Positions 36,706 through 46,427 are shown, numbered from the stretch's first letter. The stretch: 64,000 bases of DNA from Acinetobacter sp. Marseille-Q1618 (GCF_902809855.1 NZ_CADDWJ010000002.1:310001-374000), one strand, 5' to 3'. Notes: generated from the sequence alone by a model not told the origin. A program made the numbers and translations.

Positions 36706-37932
36706 TTAAAAATCACCCTGCACTTGACGTTGTTGCATAATTTTTTTCAAAATTGTTCGTGGCAAACTAAACCATAAAAAAATTAAGATAAAACAGGACA
36801 ATGCATACGCCCATAGATGAAAATATTCGTACATTATCCGAACAAATTCAATAACAAAGAAAAAGATAAACATCATCAATACCGAAACTGCAGCTGCAAC
36901 TGTACCTTTGGATACATCCGATGACATCAATGCAAAACGGTATAATACCGAGAAGCTAATACCTTCACCAAAGCTCACCAACGTCATGCCGAGAATGACA
37001 GCATAGAGAAAATACTCTCGCCAAATCACCCCAGCAACAACAATGGCTGTACCCAGTAACATCAAGGGTAAACCAATCAATACAGTTTTTCCCAATGCCA
37101 AACGGTCTACAAGTTTGATCAGAACAATGTTACCGACAATTAATCCGCCTAAAACAGGAAATTGCGCCAAGCCGTATTGCAAGCTGCTTAAACCTAATTC
37201 CTCTACCAACATCACAGGAGAAAGTGCGATCCATAGCATTAAAGGCATTGCCACCATAGGTAAGCCAAGCGTCATGATCATAAAGCTTTTATTTTTAAAA
37301 ACCTGCTTATAGTCATCCCACATATAGCTTAGAGGTTGTTTGGGGATGCTGCCTTTCGGCTCTGGCATTTTAGCTTTTAAGCCAAACCAACTCAGAAATG
37401 CCAAAAATGCAATCCCAATAAATCCCCAATGCCAAGACACATGGTCAATCAAAAATGCACCAATGACAGGGCCGATCAATGGAGCAAGTAAAGAAATATT
37501 CGCCATGAGCGCCATAACTTTAATTGCATCTCGCTCTGCAAAGCTTTCCTGAATCGCGGCATAACCTACTGCTGCAATCACTGAAAGCCCAAAGCCCTGT
37601 AAAAAACGTAATGCTAAAAAACTTTCAATATGCTGCGTGAATAAAATCAAAAGACAGGTGATCACAAAAAATGCCACGCCTGCTAACAGTACTTTTTTAC
37701 GTCCTAAACGGTCTGATAAAGGACCCAATAACCACGCAACACACGCCCCACCCAATAAATAAAAGGACATAGATGAAGGTGCCCACGCACTACTCACACC
37801 AAATTCTTTGGTAATCGCAAGCATCGCAGGTTGTACTAAATCATTTCCGATATACACCGAAAATTCAAACAGAACCAATGCCAAAGGAAACATCAGAGTG
37901 GCACGGCTCAATGTTGTTTGAGTATTTTGCAT
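36706..37932 (-). CDS. craA: MFS multidrug exporter, MdfA/CraA type
   Basis: A 408-residue, twelve-helix drug/H+ antiporter. The first helix LALVLFEFSVYIGNDLVQPAM keeps the membrane Glu and Asp used for cation recognition by MdfA. MFS motif A is GPLSDRLGRKKVLL and motif B/C-like sequences are RFLQGFGLSVIAAVGYAAIQ and APLIGPVIGAFL. The sequence closely resembles CraA of Acinetobacter baumannii, which exports chloramphenicol and other compounds, although substrate range cannot be deduced here. The gene stands alone. No local regulator is present. Confidence 0.87.
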   Translation of the reverse strand: MQNTQTTLSRATLMFPLALVLFEFSVYIGNDLVQPAMLAITKEFGVSSAWAPSSMSFYLLGGACVAWLLGPLSDRLGRKKVLLAGVAFFVITCLLILFTQHIESFLALRFLQGFGLSVIAAVGYAAIQESFAERDAIKVMALMANISLLAPLIGPVIGAFLIDHVSWHWGFIGIAFLAFLSWFGLKAKMPEPKGSIPKQPLSYMWDDYKQVFKNKSFMIMTLGLPMVAMPLMLWIALSPVMLVEELGLSSLQYGLAQFPVLGGLIVGNIVLIKLVDRLALGKTVLIGLPLMLLGTAIVVAGVIWREYFLYAVILGMTLVSFGEGISFSVLYRFALMSSDVSKGTVAAAVSVLMMFIFFFVIEFVRIMYEYFHLWAYALSCFILIFLWFSLPRTILKKIMQQRQVQGDF

Positions 37933-38224
37933 GATTGCGCCTGTAAATCATTTTACATCGTTAAAAATACATACTTGCTAAAGCTAGACAAACACATGCC
38001 TCAAGCCCAATAGCAAGTATCAAGAGAAGAATAAATTTATTTTGAAAATTTCGTGAGAAATCACAATGAGAAACACCGTATTCACAAGGTGTCTAAAAGA
38101 ATTTTTAATATAAAATGCATAACTTAATAAAGTGTTTTACTTTATCAAGTCAATATAGCTTAACAAAATTTCATTTTTGTGACGAGTAAAAATTTGCATT
38201 TTCTCATTTAGACTTTGAAACAGA

Positions 38225-39100
38225 TCATTCCGTTTCTACCTCCTGAATAAATTTTCCTGCTTTTAGGTCGTCATAAGCTTGTAAAATTTCTGTGTAAGTA
38301 TTCATCACAAAAAAACCTTTGGCATTCATAGGCTCATTCAAAGGTGCAGCAGACAGCAATAAAAATTTGCTGTCTTTTAATGCAGTGACTTGCACCTGTT
38401 CACCATGACTCGACATGACCGCAAGTGCTTGGTCATCTAAGTTTTCATCCTTAGCATCAAACTGTAATCTCCCTGTGCGCAGATAGATCAAGGTACTATC
38501 GCCTTCTTTGGCAGGAAAAATCGCAGTTCGACCTGCTTTTAAATCTATATCTAAAACTGTCATTGGCGTATGCGTTTTGGCTATTCCTTCTTTTTCAGCA
38601 TACTGCCCTGCGATCACTCGAACAGTTCCTGCATTATCATTAAGTTGCAGTACAGGAATATCAGCTTTTTTAAGACTTTGATAACGTGCAGGATTCAGCT
38701 TATCTTTGGCGGGTAAATTGATCCAAAGTTGTACGATTTCAAACGCACCGCCTTGTTTGGAAAATGTTTCACTAAATACTTCTTTATGAATCACACCTGA
38801 TGCTGCAGTCATCCATTGTACATCCCCTTCGGCAATGATACCGCCACCACCCGATGAATCTCGATGCTCAAGCTCGCCCTGAAACATGATCGTCACGGTT
38901 TCAAAGCCACGATGCGGATGTTCATCGACTCCTTTACGCAAATGGCTAGGTTTTAAAAATCCAGGACCTAAATGATCAAGCAAAAGAAATGGTGAAACGG
39001 TAGTCCCTAACTCATGATGAGAAAAAATAGTTTTAACAGGATGAAAATCGCCCACTGAAAATATCGTGTCGTTGCGATGGATAAAAGCAAGTGTTTTCAT
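38225..39100 (-). CDS. pirin family protein
   Basis: Bicupin iron protein of 291 residues. The N-terminal cupin has the metal ligands in HPHRGFETVTIMFQGELEHRDS (His, His, His) and E/H around GVIHKEVFSE. The C-terminal cupin is VRVIAGQY...TPMTVLDIDLKAG and the protein ends with the conserved FFVMNTYTEILQAYDDLKAGKF. Some bacterial pirins have quercetin 2,3-dioxygenase activity; others bind regulators. GAGGAG precedes the ATG by about 10 nt. It starts 24 bp after the nucleotidyltransferase stop on the same strand, so it may be read from the abiH-side promoter as well. Confidence 0.9.
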   Translation of the reverse strand: MKTLAFIHRNDTIFSVGDFHPVKTIFSHHELGTTVSPFLLLDHLGPGFLKPSHLRKGVDEHPHRGFETVTIMFQGELEHRDSSGGGGIIAEGDVQWMTAASGVIHKEVFSETFSKQGGAFEIVQLWINLPAKDKLNPARYQSLKKADIPVLQLNDNAGTVRVIAGQYAEKEGIAKTHTPMTVLDIDLKAGRTAIFPAKEGDSTLIYLRTGRLQFDAKDENLDDQALAVMSSHGEQVQVTALKDSKFLLLSAAPLNEPMNAKGFFVMNTYTEILQAYDDLKAGKFIQEVETE

Positions 39101-39124
39101 CTTGTTATACTCCTCAATATAAAG

Positions 39125-39898
39125 TTAACCATAAAAATGTTGTTTTAAATGAAAGCTATATTCGGTTAAATATTGCTGCAATTTTTCCAAATCATTGGTC
39201 GGTTCAATCGAACGTAAATGTAGTGCTTCGATTTTATCATTCAATAAGTTTAAAATTTGCCTTTGTTCTATTTCAGGGACTTGTGCCTTTTCTTTTTGCT
39301 GTTTTTTGATTTCTAAATAATCTTCTGCCCAATGGCGCAGTCGATCATCTGCGTCAATCTGTTCAAATAAATTGGTAATGCGTAATTCAGGCATGATTTT
39401 TTGGGTTGCCAGTTCGGCTGACATCAAACCACGAATCGAATAAAACACTTTTTTATAAGTAAAATTATCCGCAGTTTGCATCACATTCATCCCTCCTTTA
39501 GCAAGTGATAAATAATGATAATACAAAGCCTTATAATCTATACGTTCAAGCAGTTCATCTCTAAATTTTTCCCATTCAGGAAATTCATTAAAGTAAACGA
39601 TATGCGCACGAGCCCATTCCAAGACAGTTGGATTGCTTTTAGCAAGTAAACCAAACATTTTATTGAGATCGAAAGAAACAAAGTCGAAATCGCCATCCAT
39701 AATTTCGATCAAATCACGGTGTTTACGATAGTCGTAATATTGTGCTTTGGATGGTAGGTGAAAACCTCGCACATCGTAGTCGCTATCTGGGCTTGCCATG
39801 CCCCATAAACGGCTGCCACTTTCGATATAAAACAGTGGATGTTCATCTCGGTTTTGGAATAAGTTTTGGATTTCTTGTTGGATGTTCATTGTTTTCAC
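39125..39898 (-). CDS. RlaP/YcgL-type predicted nucleotidyltransferase
   Basis: A 257-residue protein of the DNA polymerase beta superfamily. The active-site signature is IESGSRLWGMASPDSDYDVRGFHLP (Gly-Ser-Arg at 28-30, metal ligands Asp40 and Asp42), followed by the family-specific YYDYRKHRDLIEI and VSFDLNKMFGLLAKSNPTVLEW. A helical C-terminal part completes the fold. The family (RNA-ligase-associated pol beta, PF10127-like) is implicated in RNA repair. The first possible start, GTG 39898, overlaps the abiH stop; ATG 39889 (MNIQQEIQN) is a good alternative. The 4-base overlap with abiH indicates coupled translation and a shared function. Confidence 0.85.
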   Translation of the reverse strand: MKTMNIQQEIQNLFQNRDEHPLFYIESGSRLWGMASPDSDYDVRGFHLPSKAQYYDYRKHRDLIEIMDGDFDFVSFDLNKMFGLLAKSNPTVLEWARAHIVYFNEFPEWEKFRDELLERIDYKALYYHYLSLAKGGMNVMQTADNFTYKKVFYSIRGLMSAELATQKIMPELRITNLFEQIDADDRLRHWAEDYLEIKKQQKEKAQVPEIEQRQILNLLNDKIEALHLRSIEPTNDLEKLQQYLTEYSFHLKQHFYG

Positions 39899-41313
39899 GT
39901 TTTAGGTAAATCTTCTAAAGTTATAGCACTTTCTGGGACAATTTTTGGATTTTCTTTAAATTGAAGCCACTTATTTTTCATCCAATGCTCAACTTTGTCT
40001 TTGCCTAAAATTGCTAATAAATTGTTCAACAAATCAAATTTGGCTGTCTTATTAAAATAGTAAACTGTCACTCTTACATTTCGATCTACATCATCATTTA
40101 AACTAAATAAATCTAAAATATAATCTTTGTCTGAAATATCTAATGAATGTCCCCAAATAAAAATTTTTAAGTTTAATTTTTCACCAATTCCAAAAAGCTT
40201 TCTATGATCAGATTTATCTGCCAATTGATAATCTCTTTCAAATTCTTCTAACCTTTTTTCATGATTTTTAACTTTTTCCTTAAATCCATCTAAAAATAAA
40301 TAATCCGTATCTTTAAAAAGTTTCTGATGATATTTGGTAAAACCATAAGCTTTAATTTTCTTTAAAGATTCATCCTCTAGATCAGATACGCCAAGGACTA
40401 TATTTTGTTCTTCACCATGACTTCCATGTAAGTAGTCAATTTCCACAGAATCATAAAGTCGTTGATAGGTATTTGTATAATTAAAAGAATAAATTTTATC
40501 TGGATAGACCCAATCTTTACTATCTATAGAAAAAGTTTCTATTGGCAATAACTGACAAACTACTAACTCAAGATATAAGTTAAATATTTCAATGAATTCC
40601 TCTAGTTGCTTCTGCAAATAATCCAATAAACTAGATGGATTTAGACCATTCTGTAAATCTTCACCATGACAAAATTTAGGATTTAAATTACTTCTCTCAC
40701 TTATTGCCCCTGCTAATGGTAGGTTTAGGTTAAAAAGCTCTAACGTAATAAAATTAAAAATGCTTAAAACTTTAAAGTTTCGTTCACTAATCCGATGCCC
40801 ATCTTCTAATTCATATCTAAAATATTCAAATAATTTACTAGGCCTTTTTACTTGTTCTATCTCTAAAATACAATTAGCCAATACAGTCAATACTTCTTCA
40901 ATTTTTTGTTCAAAATCAATCCATGTTTTTATTTCTTCGACATAATTCTTAAAATATTGATACCAACCATTATTTTTAAGTTTATATTGCAGTTCAAAAA
41001 TTTGCTGAAATGACAGTTTGATTTCATTTGTGCTATACATTGATTTTGTTTTATCAATAAACCATTTTTCACGACTTTTACTAAATAATTCGTCAAAACT
41101 CATTTCATAACTTTTTTCATTTAAAGCATTTTTTATTTCAAAAAACTTCATTAAAAGTGTAGGAAAATCTTCAACAGAATTTTTAAAAACATTGGCTACA
41201 GGTTGACCTAAATCCTTTTCTTCAATCGCTTTCATCACATCCATAAAATGGTCATACTTTGTCGGCAAATAGTGCGAAAGATCAAAACCATTGCCTACAA
41301 TCAAAATATTCAT
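39895..41313 (-). CDS. AbiH-family phage abortive-infection protein
   Basis: A 472-residue cytoplasmic protein. The N-terminal MNILIVGNGFDLSHYLPTKYDHFM is the characteristic AbiH motif (nucleotide-binding-like Gly loop followed by LPTKY). Near the C-terminus IFIWGHSLDISDKDYILDLF is the second hallmark. AbiH proteins provide abortive infection against phages by an unknown route; the lactococcal prototype gave the name. The gene is more AT-rich than its neighbours, in line with horizontal acquisition. It overlaps the downstream nucleotidyltransferase gene by 4 bases. No other defence genes lie directly upstream. Confidence 0.87.
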   Translation of the reverse strand: MNILIVGNGFDLSHYLPTKYDHFMDVMKAIEEKDLGQPVANVFKNSVEDFPTLLMKFFEIKNALNEKSYEMSFDELFSKSREKWFIDKTKSMYSTNEIKLSFQQIFELQYKLKNNGWYQYFKNYVEEIKTWIDFEQKIEEVLTVLANCILEIEQVKRPSKLFEYFRYELEDGHRISERNFKVLSIFNFITLELFNLNLPLAGAISERSNLNPKFCHGEDLQNGLNPSSLLDYLQKQLEEFIEIFNLYLELVVCQLLPIETFSIDSKDWVYPDKIYSFNYTNTYQRLYDSVEIDYLHGSHGEEQNIVLGVSDLEDESLKKIKAYGFTKYHQKLFKDTDYLFLDGFKEKVKNHEKRLEEFERDYQLADKSDHRKLFGIGEKLNLKIFIWGHSLDISDKDYILDLFSLNDDVDRNVRVTVYYFNKTAKFDLLNNLLAILGKDKVEHWMKNKWLQFKENPKIVPESAITLEDLPKT

Positions 41314-41491
41314 TTATTGTTATTTCCCAAAAAATTATTAAGTCAGATACAAGTTAATGAGGATGTATTTCCAAATTTCAAAAGAAAAGTTAAATTTTCC
41401 AAACATTTAAAATTTACTCAACTTAACACAGCTTAAAAGTTATTTTTGCTATAAATACTTAACGAAATTCAATCATATATTTTAACTACAA

Positions 41492-42823
41492 ATGAAAAAA
41501 CCACTTCTCACACTAAGCCTTTGCTCTGCGATTTTAATGCCTTTTATACCATTCCAAAATGGATTAGCAAGCACAACACCAAACCTACAAAACAGCACAA
41601 AACATAATTCTCTCTCCTCTGTGCAACACACACCGATCTTTGCTGAATTTCATCAACGCAATGATATGGAAAAATTCAACCTTGCTCTTTGGAATGAATA
41701 TCTCATAGACCCAACACGCCCACAGCAAAAAATACAACAAATGCTAGCAAAAGCACTTGGCATGGATCCTTCTGAAATCAATATCGGAACATCAAATCAA
41801 ACTGAGCATGCAACTGCTACAAATATGCCCGAAGTCGATGAAAATGATCTGAAAATCTATAAAAAACTTCTCGAAGCCAAAAAGTACGATTTGGGTGATG
41901 GGGTAAAAAAAGACCAAAGCAAAGCCAATGATTTAATCTATGAAGCAGCAGAGCTTGGTAGTTCACAAGCACTCGAATTACTTGGTATTCGATTCATCCA
42001 TCAAATCGGGCATGTTGGACTACAAAAAAATGCCATTGATTATTTTAGTTTTTTTGCAGACGAGCCTAGCAATGCCGATTATCCTGCTGCATTTTGGGCA
42101 TACCTTGCATATAGCTATGCTTATGGTGATGGGCGACCTGAAGATCAAGAAAAAGCGCTCAAATACTGGGAAAAAGCCAATCATTTATATTCTATACAAA
42201 TTGATCCCACAGGTTTTATTGCTTACATGATGGGACAGATGATTGAAAATAAAAAAATAAATCATCAACCCATTGAGGATGCAATGGATTATTATAAAAT
42301 GTCTAATCATGAAAATAATCTTGCCGCACAACACACTATTTTAAGACTACTCAACTCAAAGAAAAAGTTTGATGAACTGACCTACGAACCTGAGCTATTC
42401 ATTGCAGAACACAAAGCAGCCAAAAAAGAAAAAGACGCCTTTTACACCCTATCCGAGCTGTATGCACAAAAAGAGTGGGATATTTATAATCCGAAAAAGT
42501 CGATTGAATACTTGAACCAAGCGATTGCACTGGGGCATGATCGGGCATTGTTAGATTTGGCACGTTATTATGAACATGGACATTTAGTCCAAGCTGACCC
42601 TAAGAAAGCCACAGAGCTTTATAAAAAATCACTTGAACAAGGCAATCCCACTGCGGGCATTTTACTGGTGAATTTATATGAAAATGGTACAAAAGGATTT
42701 AAAGCAGATGCCAAACAAGCTGAGTTCTGGCGTAAAAAAACCACAAAACTGTATCAAGAACTCGGTTATGGTGATGTTTTACCGAAAGCAGATGAAATAC
42801 GTTTGTTCCATCGCATGTATTAA
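41492..42823 (+). CDS. exported SEL1-repeat (TPR-like) protein
   Basis: A 443-residue protein with a cleavable signal (about residues 1-26) and several SEL1-like repeats. Clear units are AAELGSSQALELLGIRFI, ALGHDRALLDLARYYEHGHLVQADPKKATELYKKS and LEQGNPTAGILLVNLYENGTKGFKADAKQAEFW. Such repeats build a superhelix for protein contacts, here in the periplasm. The first 130 residues are less regular. The partner is unknown. A second SEL1 protein is encoded at 48408, cytoplasmic and not closely similar. Monocistronic. Confidence 0.82.
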   Translation: MKKPLLTLSLCSAILMPFIPFQNGLASTTPNLQNSTKHNSLSSVQHTPIFAEFHQRNDMEKFNLALWNEYLIDPTRPQQKIQQMLAKALGMDPSEINIGTSNQTEHATATNMPEVDENDLKIYKKLLEAKKYDLGDGVKKDQSKANDLIYEAAELGSSQALELLGIRFIHQIGHVGLQKNAIDYFSFFADEPSNADYPAAFWAYLAYSYAYGDGRPEDQEKALKYWEKANHLYSIQIDPTGFIAYMMGQMIENKKINHQPIEDAMDYYKMSNHENNLAAQHTILRLLNSKKKFDELTYEPELFIAEHKAAKKEKDAFYTLSELYAQKEWDIYNPKKSIEYLNQAIALGHDRALLDLARYYEHGHLVQADPKKATELYKKSLEQGNPTAGILLVNLYENGTKGFKADAKQAEFWRKKTTKLYQELGYGDVLPKADEIRLFHRMY

Positions 42824-42836
42824 CTTTTAATTTATC

Positions 42837-42867
42837 AAAAACCTACGAGAAATACGATCTCGTAGGT
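42837..42867 (-). terminator. terminator between the SEL1 gene and the 42.9-kb lipoprotein gene
   Basis: Perfect ten-base-pair stem ACCTACGAGA / TCTCGTAGGT (42841-42867) with AAAA on its left side, giving a T tract for minus-strand transcripts; it may act for both convergent genes. Confidence 0.75.
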
Positions 42868-42886
42868 ACACCAAATGCCGATTCAA

Positions 42887-43261
42887 TTAAGAACATCGTT
42901 GCGTTTGGAAATTTTTATTATTTCCACGTTGGCACTGATAGCTCTTTTTGGTCTCTTGTAATTTCCAAGCATTATCTACACGTTTAAAAATATAATCCGT
43001 ACGAATTGCACTGACCGAATCATCCAGTAAATTTGAATCAATTACCGCAATTTGTGCAGCGGTTGGATTTTCAACACGGTTAAAAACCTGACGTACTGAC
43101 AGACTATTTTGATTTTTAAGAATAGATGGTTGTGCTTTAATCACCTGTTGCATCGGTGTATCTGAACCACCAAAACTCACTTTACTGGCCAATTTTTCAG
43201 TAGTTGCACAACCCGTAAATGCTGCCAAACACAACGCAGAAATAGACAATAAACGAATCAT
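42887..43261 (-). CDS. hypothetical lipoprotein
   Basis: A 124-residue lipoprotein with start at 43261 (MIRLLSISALCLAAFTGC, Cys18); the frame is open further upstream to 43282 but adds residues before the signal peptide. The mature part contains VIKAQPSILKNQNSLSVRQVFNRVENPTAAQIAVID and a strand-rich end with two cysteines (YQCQRGN and QRCS). The family is not recognised. Monocistronic with GGGG before the ATG. Confidence 0.7.
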   Translation of the reverse strand: MIRLLSISALCLAAFTGCATTEKLASKVSFGGSDTPMQQVIKAQPSILKNQNSLSVRQVFNRVENPTAAQIAVIDSNLLDDSVSAIRTDYIFKRVDNAWKLQETKKSYQCQRGNNKNFQTQRCS

Positions 43262-43391
43262 TATAATGACCCCAAAAAACAAACATGTGTTTATGATGCT
43301 ATGTTCGGCACATTAACACTGTTTTAAAACTGTGACTTGAGCTGGTATTTTAAATTTCTAACAGCTTTATGCAACAAAGCCTACAAAACAT

Positions 43392-43417
43392 AAAAAAACG
43401 CTCCCGAAAGAGCGTTT
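43392..43417 (-). terminator. terminator of the D-2-hydroxyglutarate dehydrogenase gene
   Basis: AAACGCTC / GAGCGTTT stem (43396-43417) with a T run on the minus strand. Confidence 0.85.
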
Positions 43418-43435
43418 AAATTTTACTTCAAAATA

Positions 43436-44845
43436 TTAAAGATCAAATAATTTACCTGGATTCATGATGCCATTTGGATCAAACACTTTTTTCAGGGCTT
43501 TCATGTATTCGATTTCTTCAGCAGTACGTGTGTAGTCCAAATATGGTTTTTTGGTCATACCCACGCCATGCTCCGCAGAGATCGAACCCTCATATTTTTT
43601 CACAGTTTCAAACACATATTTATTTACGACCTGACATTTAGCAAAGAATTCATCTTTCGATAAATCAGCAGGTTTTAAAATATTTAAATGCAAATTACCA
43701 TCACCAATATGACCGAACCAGCAAATTTCAAAATCTGGATAATTTGACGCTACAATTGCATCAATTTCTTTAATAAATGCAGGAACATGCGTAATCAACA
43801 CAGAAATGTCATTTTTATACGGTGTAAATGGTGCGATCGTTTCTGAAATGTCTTCACGTAAACGCCATAAACTTTGAACTTGTTCAAGACTTTGGCTCAT
43901 TACCCCATCAAGCACCCAGCCTTGCTCCATGCAATGTTCAAAGATTTCCATTGCTGCGTCCATAATCGGTTCATACGGTGCTTCAAATTCAAGCAACACA
44001 TAGAATGGACACTCTGTTTCAAATGGACGTTGTACATGACCACGATCCAATACTTTTTGCATCGCCAATTCACCAAAGAACTCAAATGCAGTGAGGTCGA
44101 TTTTCTTTTGGAAAGCATGGAGTACAGGCATGATTGCATCAAAGTCAGGTACACCCAGTACCAAAACTTGCAAGTCATGTGGTTGACGTTCTAGTTTGAT
44201 TTCTGCTTCAGTGACTAAGCCTAAAGTCCCTTCTGCACCGATAAATAAATGCTGCATCGCATAACCAGTCGCATTTTTAATCATGCCTTTGTTTAAGCGA
44301 ATGATGTCACCTTTACCAGTTACCACCGTCAAGCCTAACACCCAGTTACGTGTCATGCCGTATTTGATGACTTTGATACCGCCTGCGTTAGTACCAATAT
44401 TCCCACCGATTTGCGATGAACCAGAAGATGCAAAATCTACTGGATAATACATGCCTTGTTCTTCAGCATAATTTTGCAATTGTTCAGTCACTACGCCTGC
44501 TTGTACACGTACCATACGGTCAGCAGGAAAGAACTCAAGAATTTGGTTCATTTTGTCCATGCTGATCACGATTTCACCATTGGCTGCAACTGCACCCGCA
44601 GATAAACCCGTACGACCGCCCGATGGTGTAATTGCAACATTAAATTGGTTGGCAAGTTTTACAATGGCTTGCACTTGCTCTGTACTTGCAGGAAAGACGA
44701 TGACTGATGGATTTGGATCAAAATGTTTAGTGTGATCACGTCCCCAATTTTCGAGGCTATCCGCATCTGTTTTAATGCGGTTTTCACCAACAATTGCAGT
44801 TAATTGGGTCAATAACTCAGGTGTTAAAGCGACTGGAGCGTTCAT
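43436..44845 (-). CDS. FAD-linked D-2-hydroxyglutarate dehydrogenase (GlcD/D-lactate dehydrogenase family)
   Basis: A 469-residue flavoenzyme of the VAO/PCMH superfamily. The FAD-binding domain shows VIVFPASTEQVQAIVKLANQ, TPSGGRTGLSAGAVA, and SSQIGGNIGTNAGGIKVIKYGMTRNWVLGL; the C-terminal oxidase domain has CWFGHIGDGNLHLNIL (metal or substrate His) and ISAEHGVGMTKKPYL. These patterns fit D-2-hydroxyglutarate dehydrogenase. The gene is divergent from serA. SerA of proteobacteria can reduce 2-oxoglutarate to D-2-hydroxyglutarate, and the dehydrogenase recycles it, which pulls serine synthesis forward, as shown for Pseudomonas. D-lactate is an alternative substrate. Confidence 0.85.
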   Translation of the reverse strand: MNAPVALTPELLTQLTAIVGENRIKTDADSLENWGRDHTKHFDPNPSVIVFPASTEQVQAIVKLANQFNVAITPSGGRTGLSAGAVAANGEIVISMDKMNQILEFFPADRMVRVQAGVVTEQLQNYAEEQGMYYPVDFASSGSSQIGGNIGTNAGGIKVIKYGMTRNWVLGLTVVTGKGDIIRLNKGMIKNATGYAMQHLFIGAEGTLGLVTEAEIKLERQPHDLQVLVLGVPDFDAIMPVLHAFQKKIDLTAFEFFGELAMQKVLDRGHVQRPFETECPFYVLLEFEAPYEPIMDAAMEIFEHCMEQGWVLDGVMSQSLEQVQSLWRLREDISETIAPFTPYKNDISVLITHVPAFIKEIDAIVASNYPDFEICWFGHIGDGNLHLNILKPADLSKDEFFAKCQVVNKYVFETVKKYEGSISAEHGVGMTKKPYLDYTRTAEEIEYMKALKKVFDPNGIMNPGKLFDL

Positions 44846-45194
44846 CGTTTGCAGACCTAGCAGAAGTAAACAAGTAGAAAGTGCTTAGAAATGATTCTAT
44901 CTATAGAAAATAAATAGAATAAATCTTAGACAAGTGTGAATATAAAAGCAGCACCGTAGATACAGGCTATTTTCACGCGTCATTATTATAAGCCATTTTT
45001 TCTAAAAACCTGTAGAAAATAGCGTTTTGATCAGCTTTCTTTGCAAATTACACAGTTAAATAGACCACTAACGACAAGTTATGACTCATATTTCACCAAA
45101 ATACCTGTGATCATCGTCATAAAGGAAATGTATATCGCCCCTCGTCCTATGTTATTATATCGCCACTAAATTTGGCCTTTGTAGCGGAGCCGTA
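44846..45194. promoter_or_regulatory. divergent promoter region between the dehydrogenase gene and serA
   Basis: The 349 bases have no gene. A TATTAT box at 45153-45158 is the best -10 candidate for serA, without a good -35 box. The serA ribosome site is GGAG 5 nt before the ATG. AT-rich sequence at 44880-44950 should hold the promoter of the minus-strand gene. No operator with clear symmetry was identified. Confidence 0.45.
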
Positions 45195-46427
45195 ATGAGC
45201 CAACATCTTTCACTGCCTAAAGATAAAATTCGTTTCTTGTTGTTAGAAGGCGTTCATCAAAACGCAATCGACACACTAAATGCTGCCGGATACACCAACA
45301 TCGACTATCGTAAAACTGCGCTTGAGGGTGAAGCGTTGAAAGAAGCGATTAAAGATGCACACTTTATTGGGATTCGTTCGCGTACTCAACTGACTGAAGA
45401 AGTTTTTGAAGCGGCGAATAAACTGATTGCTGTCGGTTGTTTCTGTATTGGTACAAACCAAGTGAACTTAAATGCTGCGATGGTTCGTGGTATTCCAGTA
45501 TTTAATGCACCGTATTCAAATACACGTTCAGTGGCTGAACTTGTACTTGCTGAAGCTATTCTTCTTTTGCGTCGTGTACCTGAAAAATCTACAGATACAC
45601 ACGCAGGCGGCTGGAATAAATCAGCGGTAGGTTCATTTGAAACACGTGGTAAAACTTTAGGTATCGTGGGTTACGGCTCAATTGGTTCTCAACTTTCTGT
45701 ACTTGCAGAAAGCATGGGAATGCACGTAATTTATTATGATGCTGTGACGAAATTACCATTAGGTAATGCACGTCAAGTCGGCACAATGGGTGAACTTCTT
45801 GCAAATGCAGACGTAGTATCCATCCATGTTCCAGATGTACCTTCTACACGTAATTTCATGGGTAAAGAACAATTTGCACAAATGAAAGAAGGTTCAATCT
45901 TCATTAATGCTGCACGTGGTACATGTGTGATTATTGAAGACCTTGCAGATGCGTTGAAATCAGGTCACATTGCAGGTGCTGCGGTTGACGTATTCCCGAA
46001 AGAGCCTAAAGCCAATGGTGAAGAGTTTGTTTCTCCATTACGTAACTTACCGAACGTGATTTTAACACCGCACGTAGGGGGTTCAACCATGGAAGCGCAA
46101 GCAAATATTGGTTTAGAAGTGGCTGATAAATTTATTGCATACTCTGATAAAGGTATGACGTTATCTGCAGTCAACTTCCCTGAAATTGCATTGCCATTGA
46201 CTGAAGGTAAGCATCGTTTACTGCATATTCATAAAAACGTGCCAGGCGTTCTTTCTAAAATCAATAACTTGTTTGCAGAACATGGTATCAATATCTCTGG
46301 TCAATCATTAATGACCAAAGGTGATGTCGGTTATTTGGTTATGGATGTGGATGCAACTGCATCGCAAGAAGCACTTGATACATTACATGAAGTTGAAGGT
46401 ACAATCCGCGTACGCGTATTGTTCTAA
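45195..46427 (+). CDS. serA: D-3-phosphoglycerate dehydrogenase
   Basis: First enzyme of serine synthesis, 410 residues, the same length as in Escherichia coli. It has LGIVGYGSIGSQLSVLAESMG for NAD binding. The catalytic residues are Arg in FIGIRSRTQLT-type and NAARGTCVI segments, Glu in FPKEPKA and His in TPHVGGSTMEA. The C-terminal ACT domain (HKNVPGVLSKINNLFAEHGINI) gives feedback inhibition by L-serine. A GGAG ribosome site lies 5 nt before the ATG and a terminator follows. Divergent from the D-2-hydroxyglutarate dehydrogenase gene, its likely metabolic partner. Confidence 0.96.
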   Translation: MSQHLSLPKDKIRFLLLEGVHQNAIDTLNAAGYTNIDYRKTALEGEALKEAIKDAHFIGIRSRTQLTEEVFEAANKLIAVGCFCIGTNQVNLNAAMVRGIPVFNAPYSNTRSVAELVLAEAILLLRRVPEKSTDTHAGGWNKSAVGSFETRGKTLGIVGYGSIGSQLSVLAESMGMHVIYYDAVTKLPLGNARQVGTMGELLANADVVSIHVPDVPSTRNFMGKEQFAQMKEGSIFINAARGTCVIIEDLADALKSGHIAGAAVDVFPKEPKANGEEFVSPLRNLPNVILTPHVGGSTMEAQANIGLEVADKFIAYSDKGMTLSAVNFPEIALPLTEGKHRLLHIHKNVPGVLSKINNLFAEHGINISGQSLMTKGDVGYLVMDVDATASQEALDTLHEVEGTIRVRVLF

